A DNA stretch of 32,423 bases from Monoraphidium neglectum (GCF_000611645.1 NW_014013371.1:1-32423), one strand, 5' to 3'. Counted from the stretch's first letter, positions 1-17,594 are shown. Translations and numbers: made by a program. Notes: a model not told the origin generated them from the sequence alone.

Positions 1-1084
1 GGATGACGTCGCGATGATGGGATGTCCGGGGTAGTGAAGCAGGGCGCTGCGCAAGTTCTCAAGGGTTATGCAGTGTCAGAAGGCAGCAGCTGGGGGGGCA
101 GTGATGACTCCCCGGGGCTCAAAAGGTAACCCAGGACTCAGCATGATCTCCCCCCCCCCCCGGGCCCCACCGTCAAAGTGCAGCTGGTGGGGCGCGTCCA
201 GCGGCCGAGTGTGCGCCCAGAACTCGACGTGCGTCGCGCCGGCCAGGAGCGAGGCCGGCCGCCCAGGCGCGCCCTCCGCCCCCTCGGCGCCCTGATCGCC
301 GCGGCGGCAGCGCCGCAGGATCAGCACCGCCGCCGCCTCCAGCGCATTGGCGGGCCGCCCCGGCGCGTCGGCGGCGGAGCCCTGCGGATGCCCCCCGCCC
401 TCCGCCCCGCCCTCATCCTCGCACGCCCGCGCCACGGCGGCGGCGGGGGCGGCGGCGCCGCCGCTGTCCTGGTCGGCAGCGGGCAGCTCGAAAACGTGGG
501 AGAAGAACGGCGTGTCGGGGTAGAAGTAGCCATGCTCCCGCCAGTACGCCGCGCCTGGCGCGAACGCGCGCTGCAGGCGCACCAGCAGGCCGGGGGGCAG
601 GCTGTCATCGAGCGTCCACGCCGCGGTCAGGCCGGCACCCGCGTCGCCGGCGGCGGCAGCGGCGGGCGGGGCGAACAGCGCCTGCCGCGACCCCTCGGCG
701 CGGGGTCCGCTGCCGGTGCCGCCGCTGCCGTCGCTGCTGTAGGGTGGCAGGCACGCGTCCCAGACGGCGGGGGCGAGCGCATAGCGGCAGCCGAGGGCAC
801 GTAGCTTGCGATGGGCGGCGGCATGCTCGCCAGCGAGGCTGTCTTGCACGGCCTGTGCGTGTGGTCCAGGGAGAGGTTTGCAAGGATTGTTCAGGCGGAG
901 AAGCAGAGGAACAAGGGCATGACACTGCCACACGCCGTGAAGGAGGGGCAGGGGGGGTGGTCGCCAGCGAGGCGCGATTGCGTCCAGCCGTCCTCTCGCC
1001 CCACCCGCGGCCACCGGCAACTGACTCCGCGCGAAATATATTGTAATTTACCTGCCAGTACAGCAGCTCGGCCTCCTCTTCCAT
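1..1084 (-). CDS. Uncharacterised protein with HxD motif (possible 2OG-Fe(II) oxygenase-like fold), partial
   Basis: This is the 5' part of a gene that runs off the left end of the window. Exon 1 is 1084-1052 and encodes MEEEAELLYWQ, followed by a GTAAAT donor. Exon 2 starts at 852 after a CACAG acceptor, keeps phase 0 and reads AVQDSLAGEHAAAHRKL onward to about 165. It contains PPGLLVRLQRAFAPG, YWREHGYFYPDTPFF and then HVEFWAHTRP and HQLHFD. The HFD looks like the HxD metal-binding pair of 2-oxoglutarate dioxygenases, and the same order of motifs occurs in an unnamed algal family; both points are from memory. A likely third exon (about 1-57) reads ALLHYPGHPIIATSS, which fits the strand after HxD. 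Its exact acceptor is unclear because the donor lies beside a run of 12 C at 151-162. A long Gly/Ala/Asp-rich insert sits before the HxD. The second His and the C-terminus are outside the window, so enzyme activity is only a guess. Confidence 0.55.
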
Positions 1085-2488
1085 CCAGAGCCCGCGCCCG
1101 GCTCAAAAAATCTAAGCGGATCTCGGTGATGTTTCTGTCATTCGGCCGCGTTCATGCACCCCGAAGCCGTGTGGCTAGCCTATGCTCGTTTTGGGGTGGG
1201 GCAGGATATGTGCGATCCCTTGTGGGTCTTGAACGCGCTGCCGGGCCGCCGACGAAGCGAGTGACAACCGGGTGACATACGCCCGAGCCCCGAGCTTACG
1301 GCCTGGACTATCAGTCGGCCAGCACACCAGCGTCATCTGCGTATCTGATGGCTGTCTCCTGTTTGCCATTGCCTTCCGCTGGGCGCTGCAATGCTGCGTT
1401 CGCAGGCCCCCCTCATCACATCCCCCCTTAGCACAAAAGATTTGTTACTCAGTCAGAATCGCGTTCACCACCACAAATTAGTGCTGTGTCAGCAAGCATG
1501 GGCGTACCAGGCATACGACAGGCCCAGCCACGTTTGCAAACACTTGTGCTTTCAGAGCACACCCAGGGCAGCCTGCAGCAGCATCAAGGTTAACAGCGGC
1601 GGGCTGATCTGTGCAGCAGATGCTGAAACACAGGGCAGCAGCACCTGCAGACACGCTGGGCAGCTGACAGCCTGCTTCAGATTGTGCAGTACAAGATTAA
1701 CAAGGCACACTGGTGGCATCGCCTGGTGCACCAGGCGCCGCACACACCAGATGCGGGGTGCAGTTGGGGGCGCATCGTAGCCTTCAGGCCTGGTGGGACA
1801 CCTCCATCAAGGCCTTGTGCCGCAGCCCGCTCATCGTCTGCATCATGCTTGGTTGCAGATTGTGTTACAAGTGTAGTTGAGACAGTAGAGGGGCTGGTGC
1901 AATCGGGATGCTCAGGCAAGGCGTGCGCAAACACCGGCGTGTGCTGTGTCGCGATGTGAAGAGGTTGGCCAGCCTTGCACAGCAGGCCGTGTGTCGATGC
2001 ATGTCACATGACCGGGTGCACCATGCGCGCCGTTCTTGCGCCCATCAACCGGACGATCAGGGGTCTTCCCCACAAAAAAGGTGCTGTGGCTTCAATGCCG
2101 CCGCGTGTGGGCCCTGGCCCTTACGTGCGTACAAGCCATGCGTGTGCCCTCGGCGCGCACGTGAACCGCGAATGTACGTTTCTGGGTATTTCCACCATCG
2201 CCCAGTATTCGTTGGCGACTTTTTGATTGTACTCCCGGCGCCCGAAGTCCCGTAATAGACCACGCAAGGCAACGAGACTGTTCATTTGGCGGAAAGCTTC
2301 TCGAACCCCCCAAGGGGGGGCAGGCGGGAGGATTGGTCACGAGCCGCAGGCGTGCTGAATCCGCCACGCGCCCTTGTGTGGAGTATCTGTGCACACAACT
2401 CCGAGGGCACAGGTCCAAGGGCGCTCTGACTGCGCCGCAGTGCTGCGCCGTACCCGCGACTCGCCACGCCGCCGCATCTGGCGAACGC
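1085..2488. other. Intergenic region between the HxD gene and the MFS transporter gene
   Basis: I see no convincing gene here. The left part should hold the promoter and 5' UTR of the minus-strand gene that starts at 1084. The right part should hold the 3' UTR of the transporter gene that ends at 2489, with a TGTAA signal on the minus strand at 1869-1865. All open frames are short, lack splice-compatible continuation and resemble no family I know. A C6-AA-G7 inverted run lies near 2306-2320. Confidence 0.5.
1865..1869 (-). terminator. TGTAA polyadenylation signal of the MFS transporter gene
   Basis: On the minus strand this reads TGTAA, the usual green-algal poly(A) signal. It lies about 620 bases downstream of the transporter stop codon, and I found no closer match. 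A 3' UTR of that length is normal in chlorophytes. Confidence 0.4.
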
Positions 2489-5400
2489 CTAGCGAATACG
2501 GCCGACGTACGGCTTGTCGAGGCGCGGCAGGTAGAGCCTCAGGAGGATGACGCCGATGAAAGAGCCGGCCGACAGGATGGACAGCCCTACGCACGGAGGG
2601 TGAGGGATGAGACAGCGAGACGTGTCAGCCTCAAAGACAAGACGCTAAAGAGATGAACAGTGTGCTGGTGCTTGCACAGGTCCAAAACCCAAAGCAAGCA
2701 CACGTCTGCTGCGTTGACCGCTGTGGTGGCCCGCCACAAGGCGGTGCTGCAACCCCCAGGGGGAAAGTATCATGCAAGTGGGGCCAGGCTCACAGATGGC
2801 CGGCGCGATGCCCTTGATCTCCGCCGGCAGCTTTGCTTTGAGGGCCGTGACCACGATGGGTGAGATGCCGCCAAGGATGCCGTAGCCGACAGCAAACGCT
2901 GTGGCACAATAGCGGGGATGGGGCGAAAAGGAGCAAATATTGAGGGGTACATTCGTGTTGGAGGTAGTGTCCGAATCACAGACCCCAGCCCCTTGTAGGC
3001 CCCATCAGACAAGTGCCTGCTGGCATGCACAGCAACATACGCTGCACGTGCAGCGGCCAACATCTTGTAAGCGGGCTTGGCTGGAAGCAGGCCGCGGCGC
3101 TCTTACCGAAGCTGAAGCCAGTGGTGCGCTCCAGGGGGTGGTAGATGCGTGTGAGGGGCAGCACCACAAAGGCCTGGCCGAAGCCGATCACCAGGTGCAG
3201 CAGGCTGGGTGCCACCCAGAGCGCTGCGATGCTGCCAGTGCCGACCCACCTGCGATGGGAAAGAGGGACAGGGTCGAACGGTTGGTGGAGGCTGAGTTGC
3301 GCTTAAAGCAGGGCGATGATGCGCGCGAGTACAGCACATGGGGCATCACAGCACGCACGGCATGAAAGGCTCCCTCGATGTGCATTATCAAGTCCTAGGG
3401 TCATACCCCAGCGGCCCCCGTACCAGTAGAGGCCAAAGCCAGTTGACACGCCGACGACCACGGTTGCGGCCCAGGCCCTGATGGCAGGCAGGCCGTGGTC
3501 CAGCAGGTAGCCGGCAGTCAGCAGGCCGGCCGCATTGAAAAACAGGCTGATGATCGTGATCGTCACTGCCAGTTGCGGGGAACGAAGGGGCCCATTGGAA
3601 CAGAGATAGGAGGTGGAGCGGCAAGAGCAGAACAGGCTCTTGGCAAGAAATGGTGGGATGATGTGAGGACGGCGTATGAGACCGACATTGGTACTTTGCA
3701 GGCTGGCCCGCTGTCCTGGCTGGCTCAAGGCTGGCAAGAAGCAATCTGCTGCAATCCAATGCCCCCGCAAGCATGTCCTACATATGCCCCTGGCGTTGCT
3801 CACGAGCGATGGGGCCGGGCAGGCCAAAGCCGTTGGCGAGCTCTGTGGCCAGCCAGGTCACAGCCACAAAGAAGCTGCGCGCGTCACGGTTGGCAGTGGT
3901 GGGGTTTGGGGTTTGGGGCATGCTTAATTCAGGGCACGGAAGGTGTGGTGAGTGGGCGCAAGTCCACCCATGACCATATCCCCTAGCTGACTCAAGGGGG
4001 TTGTGCAGAGATCGGAGTGCATTCAGACGTTCACCCTCATACAGGCCTTTCGTAAGCGCTGCTCTCGTTTCACAATTCCAGGCACTCACGCTCCAAACAC
4101 CCAAGCGCCGAAGAGGAAGTGGATGGCCAGGCCGGTGGCATTGTTCTTGAGCAGGCGCACAAACGGCAGCTTCGCGCGCGAGTGGCCGTGGAAGGCCGTG
4201 AGTACGCCCTGGTCCTGCGCGTCCACGTCGCTCTCCTCGTCATCAGACTCAGGGGTGGCCTACAGGGGGTCGAAAAGGGCACGGCGGGAGTCAGGTCGAG
4301 GGCGGGTGCTGAGCAGGGCAGAGGATGCAGGACGGAAAGCGCACCGCCCAGCAGGCTGTGAAGATTTATGCTTCAGGAGGGACAAGCCAAACAGCGCGGC
4401 ATTGTAGAACCACCAGGTCAAACGCAAGTACTGGTAAGTAGCACGTTTACTTGCGCGCTGTGTCATGCAGGGAGCATGGGCTGCGCTCACCTTGCCGGTG
4501 GTGGGGGTGCCAACAACGAGGCCCGCGTCAGCTTTCACAGTGGCGCCGCCCTCAACGCCCTCGGCCTCGTCAGCCAGCTGCTCTTCCTTCTTGGCGTTGA
4601 CAAAGGCAGCAGGCTCTGGCAGTCCGCGGCGGATGTAGTATCCGATGAATGCGGTGAACCCTGCCACCAAGAAGGGGACGCGCCAACCCCACTCAAGCAT
4701 CGCCTCCTTGCTCAGGGAGGCCTGGGTAGTACAGAGGTAGGAGAGGCAGGGAGGGTGATATTGACAGAGGTAAGAGTGGGCATCTGCAACAGGAGGTGGG
4801 CTGCTGTGCACAGGGCCGGCTTTCAATGGTGCCAGGGCAAACGTGCATTCCAAAAAGTTTATGTGCGTGGGCCTACGGCTGGAGAAGATGCAAGGAGCGG
4901 CAGGGACGAATGCTGTGTCTGCGAGGAGGCTCACCTGGAGAGCCAGCGACAGCAGAGAGGCCAGGGCCAGACCGATGTTGACCATGCACTGCAGGGCGGT
5001 GACGCTGCGGGCGCGGGTCTTCACATCAGCCAGCTCGGAGATGTACACCTGGTGGTGTGGGATGGAGGACAAGAACAACAAAACTGCCGTGAGCTTCGAG
5101 GGTGAGAAATACATGGCAAAAGCCAGGAAGTCACAAGGGCATCCAGAGCATGCACAGCTGCGACTGTGTCAAGGGCAGAGAGATCGTGATCTTCCATGGG
5201 GAATACTGTGTCGCGAGACTCTCTTCAGTCAGCCGCCAGCACGTTGATTGCTCACTGCGGCGCCACCAAACTCGCCGCCAAACGCTGTGCCCTGGATGAT
5301 GCGAATGACTGCAGCGCACAAGATAGCGACAGACAAGCTGGGTTAGGGCCAGCACTATCAACTTGTTCACGGCAGTCCTTTTGTTTGTAAATGAGTGCAC

Positions 5401-7114
5401 ACCTCTTGGTATGACAGTGCTTGTCAAGCTATTGCCCAAGTATCAGTGTCGTGCTTTGATGACCTGTGCGGGCTCCCAACCTCTTGTACTTTAGGGCCTG
5501 CGCAGCCAATGGCTGCATGGACCATACATGGCGCCCGCAGCTGCTGTGTAGTGACATGAGCTCAATGTGCCCGCGCCCGCTATAAGAGCCATCCAGGTGA
5601 CTTGCAAGTAGACCAACCTGAGCACTGTTTGCGCTGCTTGTGCCCAGGATTCAAGTTGGGAGCCCTCTCCCACTGCCGAGTATCTTGCTTTTGCGTGCAG
5701 TACTACTAGGTGCTCCCTCTGGGCCCCATCTCCATCGCGAGCAGCAAGCCAGGCCACTCACTAGCCAGCAGGATGGGCGATGCAATTCCAGCCGAGTAGC
5801 GGCCGATGGCGTATGTTGGGAGGATGCCAATCAGGAAGGTGCCAAAGGCCTGCTGCAGGATGGCGAATGTGAAGGACCAGCGGCGGCCGTACTTGTCGCC
5901 GATGTGGCCTGCGCATATGGGCATGGGCGGAGATGGGGGCCAGGGGCATGGGTGTTGGAAGTCGTGGAGCTTGGGGCTTGGGCTCATGAGAGCAGCACCC
6001 TCAACAGAGGGGCGAAATCAATACAGAGGCTGCAATGGACCGGGCGCGCGATTGCTTCGGGGGTTGCAGTCCCCCCTGTTGTACCCAATGTCCAAAGTCT
6101 GTGTTGCACGCCCCGCACCGTAGAACAGGGCGCCGACAGGCCGGGATACGAATGCGATGGCAAACACTCCCTGCAGAGGATGGCAGCGAGTGTGCTGGTT
6201 TGCAGTCGAGGCGAGGAGTGGTCAGGCTGTGGTCTGGCCCAAAGTGGCGATTGGGCTCTGACAACCCTGCAGGCACGGCGGAGCATGCACAGCTCTGCGC
6301 CATATGCATGCTCTGGAAAAGGTTACAGTGTTTGCTCTGTGCGCGCGATGCCCCCCAGGCTGGCAGGTCGGTGCCGGTGCCGCACCCAGTAGGAGAGGGC
6401 CGTGACGACGGGGTCGCCAGAGGGGAAGAACACCTGGACAACAGGTCAAGGCAGGTGGAGGGGCCGGGTCCATTCAAGGCAGTTGCGAGGCGGCCAGGCG
6501 TGGACGCTACTTGACTGAAGTCACAAATTGACATTGTGCGTGCGACGGGGGGTGCACAACCTGGCTGCTGAGCGCGTCCCCTTGTGCACTGCGCAATGCA
6601 GATGAACAAAGCCACGCACTGGCTGGCCATTTGCCAAAGTGCAAGAGGCCCCGCACCTTCCCCAAAACAGCACTGAGCTGGGTGTAGCAGTCTGCACGAG
6701 GTGCAGCACAGGGCGGGGGTGGAAGTCAGGATTGGTGTTTTGTGACAAGCGGGCGTGCCCTGGACAACACCCGCAGCCGCCACTGCGGCGACATCATGGG
6801 TTCCTGGCCTTGTCTGGTGACTCTGTACAATCCCACCGCGGGCCCAGGCACACAAACCCCCCCAGGGCCCCTCACAGAAGTCAAAGTACTCCAGGATTGT
6901 GCCGATGCCAGCAACGATGAGAACCTGGGGGTGGTGATGGGCACGTCATCCGCTGCGGGTTGCTGACGGTATCCTGGGGCGCGCACCAAAATGCCAGTGG
7001 CACCCACTGCAGGCGGCGGAGCATGCCAACGCGACCCAGGGATGCATGATGGCTTCTCACCAGCTTCCACTGGTTCACATCCAGCGCCTTAGGCTGGAAC
7101 TTGGCAAGCACCAT
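2489..7114 (-). CDS. Major facilitator superfamily transporter, ProP/MHS (metabolite:H+ symporter) type
   Basis: The model has 15 exons: 7114-7061, 6924-6876, 6691-6657, 6433-6386, 6170-6119, 5908-5762, 5308-5256, 5048-4935, 4721-4491, 4259-4090, 3874-3804, 3565-3424, 3249-3107, 2898-2794 and 2586-2489. All borders are GT-AG and phase closes to a TAG stop, giving 503 residues, a usual MFS length. Seen motifs are EYFDF near residue 30, FFPSGDP, FVSRPVGALFYG, then the family signature GHIGDKYGRR (about 80-89). QGTAFGGEFGGAA and YISELADVKTRA follow, matching the region after TM4 in ProP-like carriers. WGWRVPFLVAG is TM6. The central cytoplasmic loop is acidic (ESDDEESDVDAQD, about 265-277), and the second hydrophobic half follows. 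The order FFPSGDP, RPxGA, GHxGDxxGRR, QGxxxGGE is typical of the MHS family of proton-coupled organic acid, betaine or sugar carriers. The substrate cannot be told. The first exon (MVLAKFQPKALDVNQWKL) is short, and I see no targeting peptide. Confidence 0.85.
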
Positions 7115-8501
7115 GGCTGCTGCGAGGCTGCTTCGGTGTGCCGGCGGGTGACGCAGGGGTGGAGGCGGCCCCGTGCGGTGCGCCTGCAGACCGAGTGGTG
7201 AACGAGTAATGAGAGTGAGTGGTGTGGATTCAATGTGTGCAGCACATGCAGGGGGATATGCAGGAGGGTGCGGTGTGGCGCAGCGGGCAATCTGCTGGCC
7301 TATGGCTCAATCGATGGCGGCAAGGTTACCTATCGGCGATGTTTGGCAGTGGCCTGGGAACGGCAACAGCAAATATGATTGCTGATGCTGTATGAACACG
7401 ATATTCTTTCGCAACGCTGATAGCCGTCGTGTTTCTCCCGAAACGCCGCTTTTATGAGGCGAGGCTGCAGGGCTCAGTGGCCTCATGGTCAAAACCCGGG
7501 CCACTGCGGGCTGTCATATCGATAAGATTGTGCATACGAGAAACTTCGAACATCACATGCTGGGGACTGTGCGGCATGTGGTCAACGCCCTGTTGCGGAC
7601 AACTGTGCAGCATGGGGCAAGGCGTTTGAGAACACCACAAGCGTCATAGCATGAATGTCTGGCGTCTGTGCACTGCGTGCCTGACTATGCCTGGCTATGG
7701 CTGGCTATGCCTGCTGGAAGCTGGGCCCATACCAGCGCGTTGCACAGAACGGAGCCAGACTCAAGACGGTGCAATACGTCCCAGAAAGTGCTGAGGTACT
7801 TCCCCATCATGGTTGTTGGAATTGGGCACTGCCAAAGTACTGTGAATAATGCGATTTCTGTGATCATACCTCCAGCGCTACCATGGGCAGGAGCATGCAA
7901 GACGCAGCGACCACCTCGCTCTGCCGAGCGCACCGCAAGTGCTGCAAAGTGGCGTCAATTTACGTTTTTGCTTGCCAAGGAGGGCACACTGCCTGCCCAG
8001 AGCATTGCAAAACCATCGGTTTTATGAACATGGTGGAGCGCAACTTGAAGGGAAACTTGCAGAAAAAGAAGAGAGCTTGTTTGCGGCACGTTCCAGGTGT
8101 GAACTATTACTCAATCAGGGGTTACTCACTTGCGCACGAGCCCAGTCATGCCGGTCGATGCTCCAAAGCACAAGTGCGTTCAAGTGGTGCGGCAAAGCAC
8201 AGTGAAACGCCAAGTGCAACACCAAGCGTCTGGGGCTTTTTCCACGGCTGGGGCTGCTTTCGCCCGACGCGCAGCCTGCGCAGTGCGAACAACTGCAGCA
8301 GCCGCGTGGTCATCGCCACCTCACCAAAAGCCGATGCACGACGGGGACTTGCACCGCTTCGACCGATCTATTGTTTTGCTATCTTCAGTCTTTGTCCTCG
8401 CACCCAACGAGCAAACCCCGATTTCTCATCAGCCACGCACCTGTCTGTTTAGCGCGTCGTCTCTAGCAATAATTTCTTTTGATTTTTTTTCCGCGACTGC
8501 G
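7115..8501. promoter_or_regulatory. Divergent intergenic region between the MFS transporter and SELO
   Basis: This 1.4 kb separates two genes transcribed away from each other, so it should contain both promoters and 5' UTRs. I cannot pick out a TATA box with confidence. Near 7682-7711 a short direct repeat (ctggctatgcctggctatgg-like) is visible. From 8130 the frame is open without a stop into the SELO start at 8502, so part of this stretch may be coding (see findings). Confidence 0.45.
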
Positions 8502-14534
<6,033 letters not shown>

Positions 14535-14726
14535 CGGCGCTGCAGGCTGGCTGTGCCCAGGGTGCTCTAGGGCACAGGTCGGGATCGGGCGGCTCCTGGT
14601 ATCACCCACGGTGGTCCCTTAGGGTCACAGGTCTACAGCAGGTTCCACGCATGCAGTGTAGACGGCCATGAGTTTATCACGCCACCAAGGCAACGCGAAT
14701 CCGCAAAGCTGTTTTTGGTGAGGTTT

Positions 14727-14731
14727 TGTAA
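14727..14731 (+). terminator. TGTAA polyadenylation signal of SELO
   Basis: TGTAA occurs about 195 bases after the SELO stop codon, the expected distance for a chlorophyte 3' end. Confidence 0.6.
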
Positions 14732-14945
14732 ACGAAAACCGCTTCACCTGCTTTGCAAGCTTTCCCTTTACATAGCAGCATCCCATCTTCTGCCACGTGC
14801 TTGATTTTTGTTGCGCATACTGTGCGCCACTGTCGCACTGCCGTTGCTTGCTTGAAGCTTTGGACCCCCACACCAGGTTTCCTATCTTGGCCGGCACTTG
14901 ATTGCATTTGTTGCTGTGACCAATGAGGCTCTGTTGTTCCTGAAA

Positions 14946-14950
14946 TTACA
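14946..14950 (-). terminator. TGTAA polyadenylation signal of B12D-like copy A
   Basis: Read on the minus strand this is TGTAA, about 520 bases past the stop codon of copy A. A second minus-strand match lies near 14770. Confidence 0.45.
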
Positions 14951-15471
14951 AATTGATGACCACACCGCAATGATGTGGACGTTGTTGATCATTCAGTGTG
15001 TTGTTGATAAGCCAGTTAGTGCTGGGTGGTGGTGCATTGCACACGGCCAACAAGCGCCTGAGCGGACCGTGCATGTAAGTCCATGTTTGTATTTGTGAAC
15101 AAAGCAGGGAAGCAAGTTTTGGGGCCGACTGTGCAGCCCGCACAAAGAAGACTCACGACTGGTATGGGCACAGCACATTTGACAACACATTCTATCAACG
15201 AAGCAAGAATTTGACTCTCTACGGGGCCATACAGGCGACATTCTCCCACGCAGAAGGTGAAATGCGTTGGCTGTTGAAAAGGGGGCACAGATTTGAAGTA
15301 GGGCTGCGAAAGTGGCGATGCAGTGCCTCCGGCTGACATCCAACACGCCAAACGGCCAACCATCCTGCCGCCAGCGCTGATGCGCCACTCCACCAAAGCC
15401 GCAAGCGCGTTCACATCGCCACTCTGACTGCGGGGTGCGCTTCTGAGGCGACTGCCTCGGCGATGTTTGCT

Positions 15472-15822
15472 TCACTCAGCGGGTGCGGGCACTGTGAAGG
15501 GGCGGGGTGCGGGCCAGCGCTCGTGGTGGAAGTGTGCATGGGGGTCGACGTGCTTGGGCAGCGCCCAGACCTGCGGCCAGTTCTTGATGGAGGCCACCGC
15601 GCCAAGGATGCCGCCCTCTGAGGGGGCGCAAGGGGGGAGGCGGAGGCAGGAGAATGTCATTACGTATCATATACATACCTTGCTGCACTGTTGGGTTGCT
15701 ACAGCGTAAGCAGTTCAGCACAATAAAACACGCACACGCACGCACGGACGCACGGGCCCTCTCCCTCACACTCACGCATTCGTGCGCACGCGCACGCACG
15801 CACCCACGCACGCACGCATGCG

Positions 15823-15862
<40 letters not shown>

Positions 15863-16668
15863 CACACACACACACACACACACATTCAAGCATATGCATA
15901 TGCTTGTTTGCATGTGCGCAGGCCACATGGCTGCGAAGCTTGCAAGAGCAAACCATTCATCCGCCCGGAAAGCAACCTGCCGCACAACAGTACACAGCAC
16001 GCCTCACACCACAGGCTGGCGCGGCGTGCAGCGGCCGCGTGACCCACCGTAGTGGCTGGCCTTGTCCAAGACGCGCTCGCTGGCGCCCAGGTCGTCCATG
16101 CAGTCGCGCGACTTGCGGTCCAGCGCCACGTCAGCCGCAGTGCTCTGAGGGGAGCAAGTGTGTACGAGTGTGTGTGTTGGAAGGGGGGAGAGCGTGTCAG
16201 CAGAGAGTGGATGACACGGGTCTAGCCTAGCAACGGAAATGCGGGGTATCAGAACGGCCGAAAGCGAGCTCTGCAGGTCGGCGAAATTGATGGACCCAGC
16301 AAGCCCCGGTTGACGGCCACGCCGCTACATTAACTTGGGACCTCCCCTGTGCATCTCCCTTCTGTTGCGGCTGGATACCAGGCATTAGTTAATTTGAGGT
16401 GTCTCACCAGGTGTCGGATTGGCGTGTACACTGAGAGGCCGCAGGCGATGGACACCATCAGGTACAGGGGGTACTGGCGGGGGGGTGCGAGAGGGGGCGG
16501 AGGTGCAGGGGAGCAAATTACGTCGCATCAATAGCCGCAGGTTCGTGCGCACACACCAGGCAGCCTCATGCCTCACGCGCGGCCCTGCACCCGCATTAGC
16601 CCTCTCACGTTCTCCGTGAGGCCGAAGAAGCGCCTGAACAGGGAGACGCCGGCGGTGGGTGGAGACAT
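15472..16668 (-). CDS. Small single-pass membrane protein, B12D/NADH-ubiquinone MLRQ-like, copy A
   Basis: Four exons: 16668-16609 (MSPPTAGVSLFRRFFGLTEN), 16473-16408 (YPLYLMVSIACGLSVYTPIRHL), 16144-16048 and 15617-15472. All borders are GT-AG and phase closes at TGA, giving 122 residues. Exon 2 is one hydrophobic segment starting with YPLY, followed by a conserved TAADVALDRKSRD. A 'P-x-YPL, small-residue-rich helix, then T-x-DV-x-x-x-R' pattern is characteristic of the B12D/MLRQ family of mitochondrial inner-membrane and complex I or IV associated proteins. This call is from pattern memory and is tentative. The C-terminus (NWPQVWALP, then a His/Pro-rich end) goes beyond the usual B12D length and may be algal-specific. 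Copy B lies about 1.1 kb upstream on the same strand and is clearly a paralogue. Intron 3 (15618-16047) is absent from copy B. Confidence 0.75.
15728..15896. repeat. CA-rich microsatellite in copy A intron 3
   Basis: An imperfect CA tract with CG-CA variants fills the middle of the intron that is specific to copy A. It includes one uninterrupted CA run of about 30 bases ending near 15859. Confidence 0.85.
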
Positions 16669-17123
16669 CCTGCCTGCTGGGTGCGCGGGCGAAGGTGGGT
16701 GGTTGCTGGATGGCTGTCTGGATATATGGTGGCACTTGCATCATGTGTCTCCAGCAGGGCCAGGCTGCGCTTATCATATTCAGGGGCCACAGGGCAGTAT
16801 GACGCTGCAAACAACGCTGAGCGAGGGGAGGGGACAACAGCGGACTGCGATCATCAAGGGTGGCTGCTGACACGCAGGGCGCGTCGCCGCTTTCGATAGC
16901 ACGTTGGCGTGCAGTGGTATCACATGCGAGTTGTGGCAAGACCCCGGACATCCACTCACCGTAGAGGAACGAAGCGATGAAGCGAGGAATGATCGATCAC
17001 CCTGCTGGCTTGGCGGGTTGAATGAAGCGATCAATCGACAAAGTAGTGCGGCGATATTTGAACTGTAGTGGCTTGAGAACCAGCGCAAAAGGCGCTTTAA
17101 GTGCGCCGTCCGCACGTCTTGAT

Positions 17124-17128
17124 TTACA
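17124..17128 (-). terminator. TGTAA polyadenylation signal of B12D-like copy B
   Basis: Minus-strand TGTAA about 690 bases past the copy B stop codon. I found none closer. Confidence 0.35.
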
Positions 17129-17560
17129 CGTCTACCTGCTCCACAGCTTCCGAGCACGACGAATCAGCCCTGGCGGCTGTCTCACCATGCGTGATGGTAT
17201 CGGCATTTATTATCGGGCTGCGACAGCGGGTGTGCGGGAAACGCCATGCATCTTTTCCGGAAGAACGAATTCAAGCAGTGCATCATCTACACGTGTGTCG
17301 TGAAAACACCAGAATTTGCAAAGAGGTCGAGGCGAAAGATCTAGCGAAGTACCTGGACACAAGAATCAGCTATAGGAAGAAGCCAGTGGCTCAAGTGGCA
17401 GGCGCCCCACTCGCCCCCCTGCGCCGATGTCTGCTGCAACCGCGTCACGCTGCCCCGCTCGCGTCATGTGGGCAGATGACTCAAGAAGGCACGCATCCGT
17501 ACGATGGGCGGCCTGCCAGAACCTCATTATCAAACCGCAGCCGCAGCAGTCAAGAGGGAC

Positions 17561-17594
17561 ATGTGCGTGTGCGTGTGCGTGTGTGCGTGTGTGC
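17561..17594. repeat. GTGCGT/GTGT simple repeat
   Basis: Short imperfect repeat of GTGCGT units in the probable 3' UTR of copy B. Confidence 0.7.

Larger units (their letters stand above)
14535..15471. other. Convergent 3' intergenic region, SELO and B12D-like copy A
   Basis: The two genes point at each other across about 940 bases. TGTAA on the plus strand at 14727-14731 (SELO) and on the minus strand at 14950-14946 (copy A) leave roughly 200 bases between the predicted 3' ends. This stretch is richer in A+T than the coding DNA. No other gene was seen. Confidence 0.5.

Noticed and set aside
2306..2320. C6-AA-G7 inverted run as a transcription terminator
   Set aside because: The host is a eukaryote, the loop of two bases is too short for a stable hairpin, and it is probably chance in GC-rich DNA.
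4364..4434. A candidate exon in MFS intron 9, with a TTACCAG acceptor followed by YLRLTWWFYNAALFGLSLL, which looks like a membrane segment
   Set aside because: Exon 9 (ending TTGK) joins exon 10 (starting ATPESDDEE) in phase without it, and the family has an acidic loop, not a helix, at this place. No good donor with the right phase was found.
6001..6855. 284-codon minus-strand open frame in the MFS gene
   Set aside because: It mixes exons 3-5 of the transporter with the introns between them; only the parts VFFPSGDP... and VFAIAFVSRPVG... are real coding sequence.
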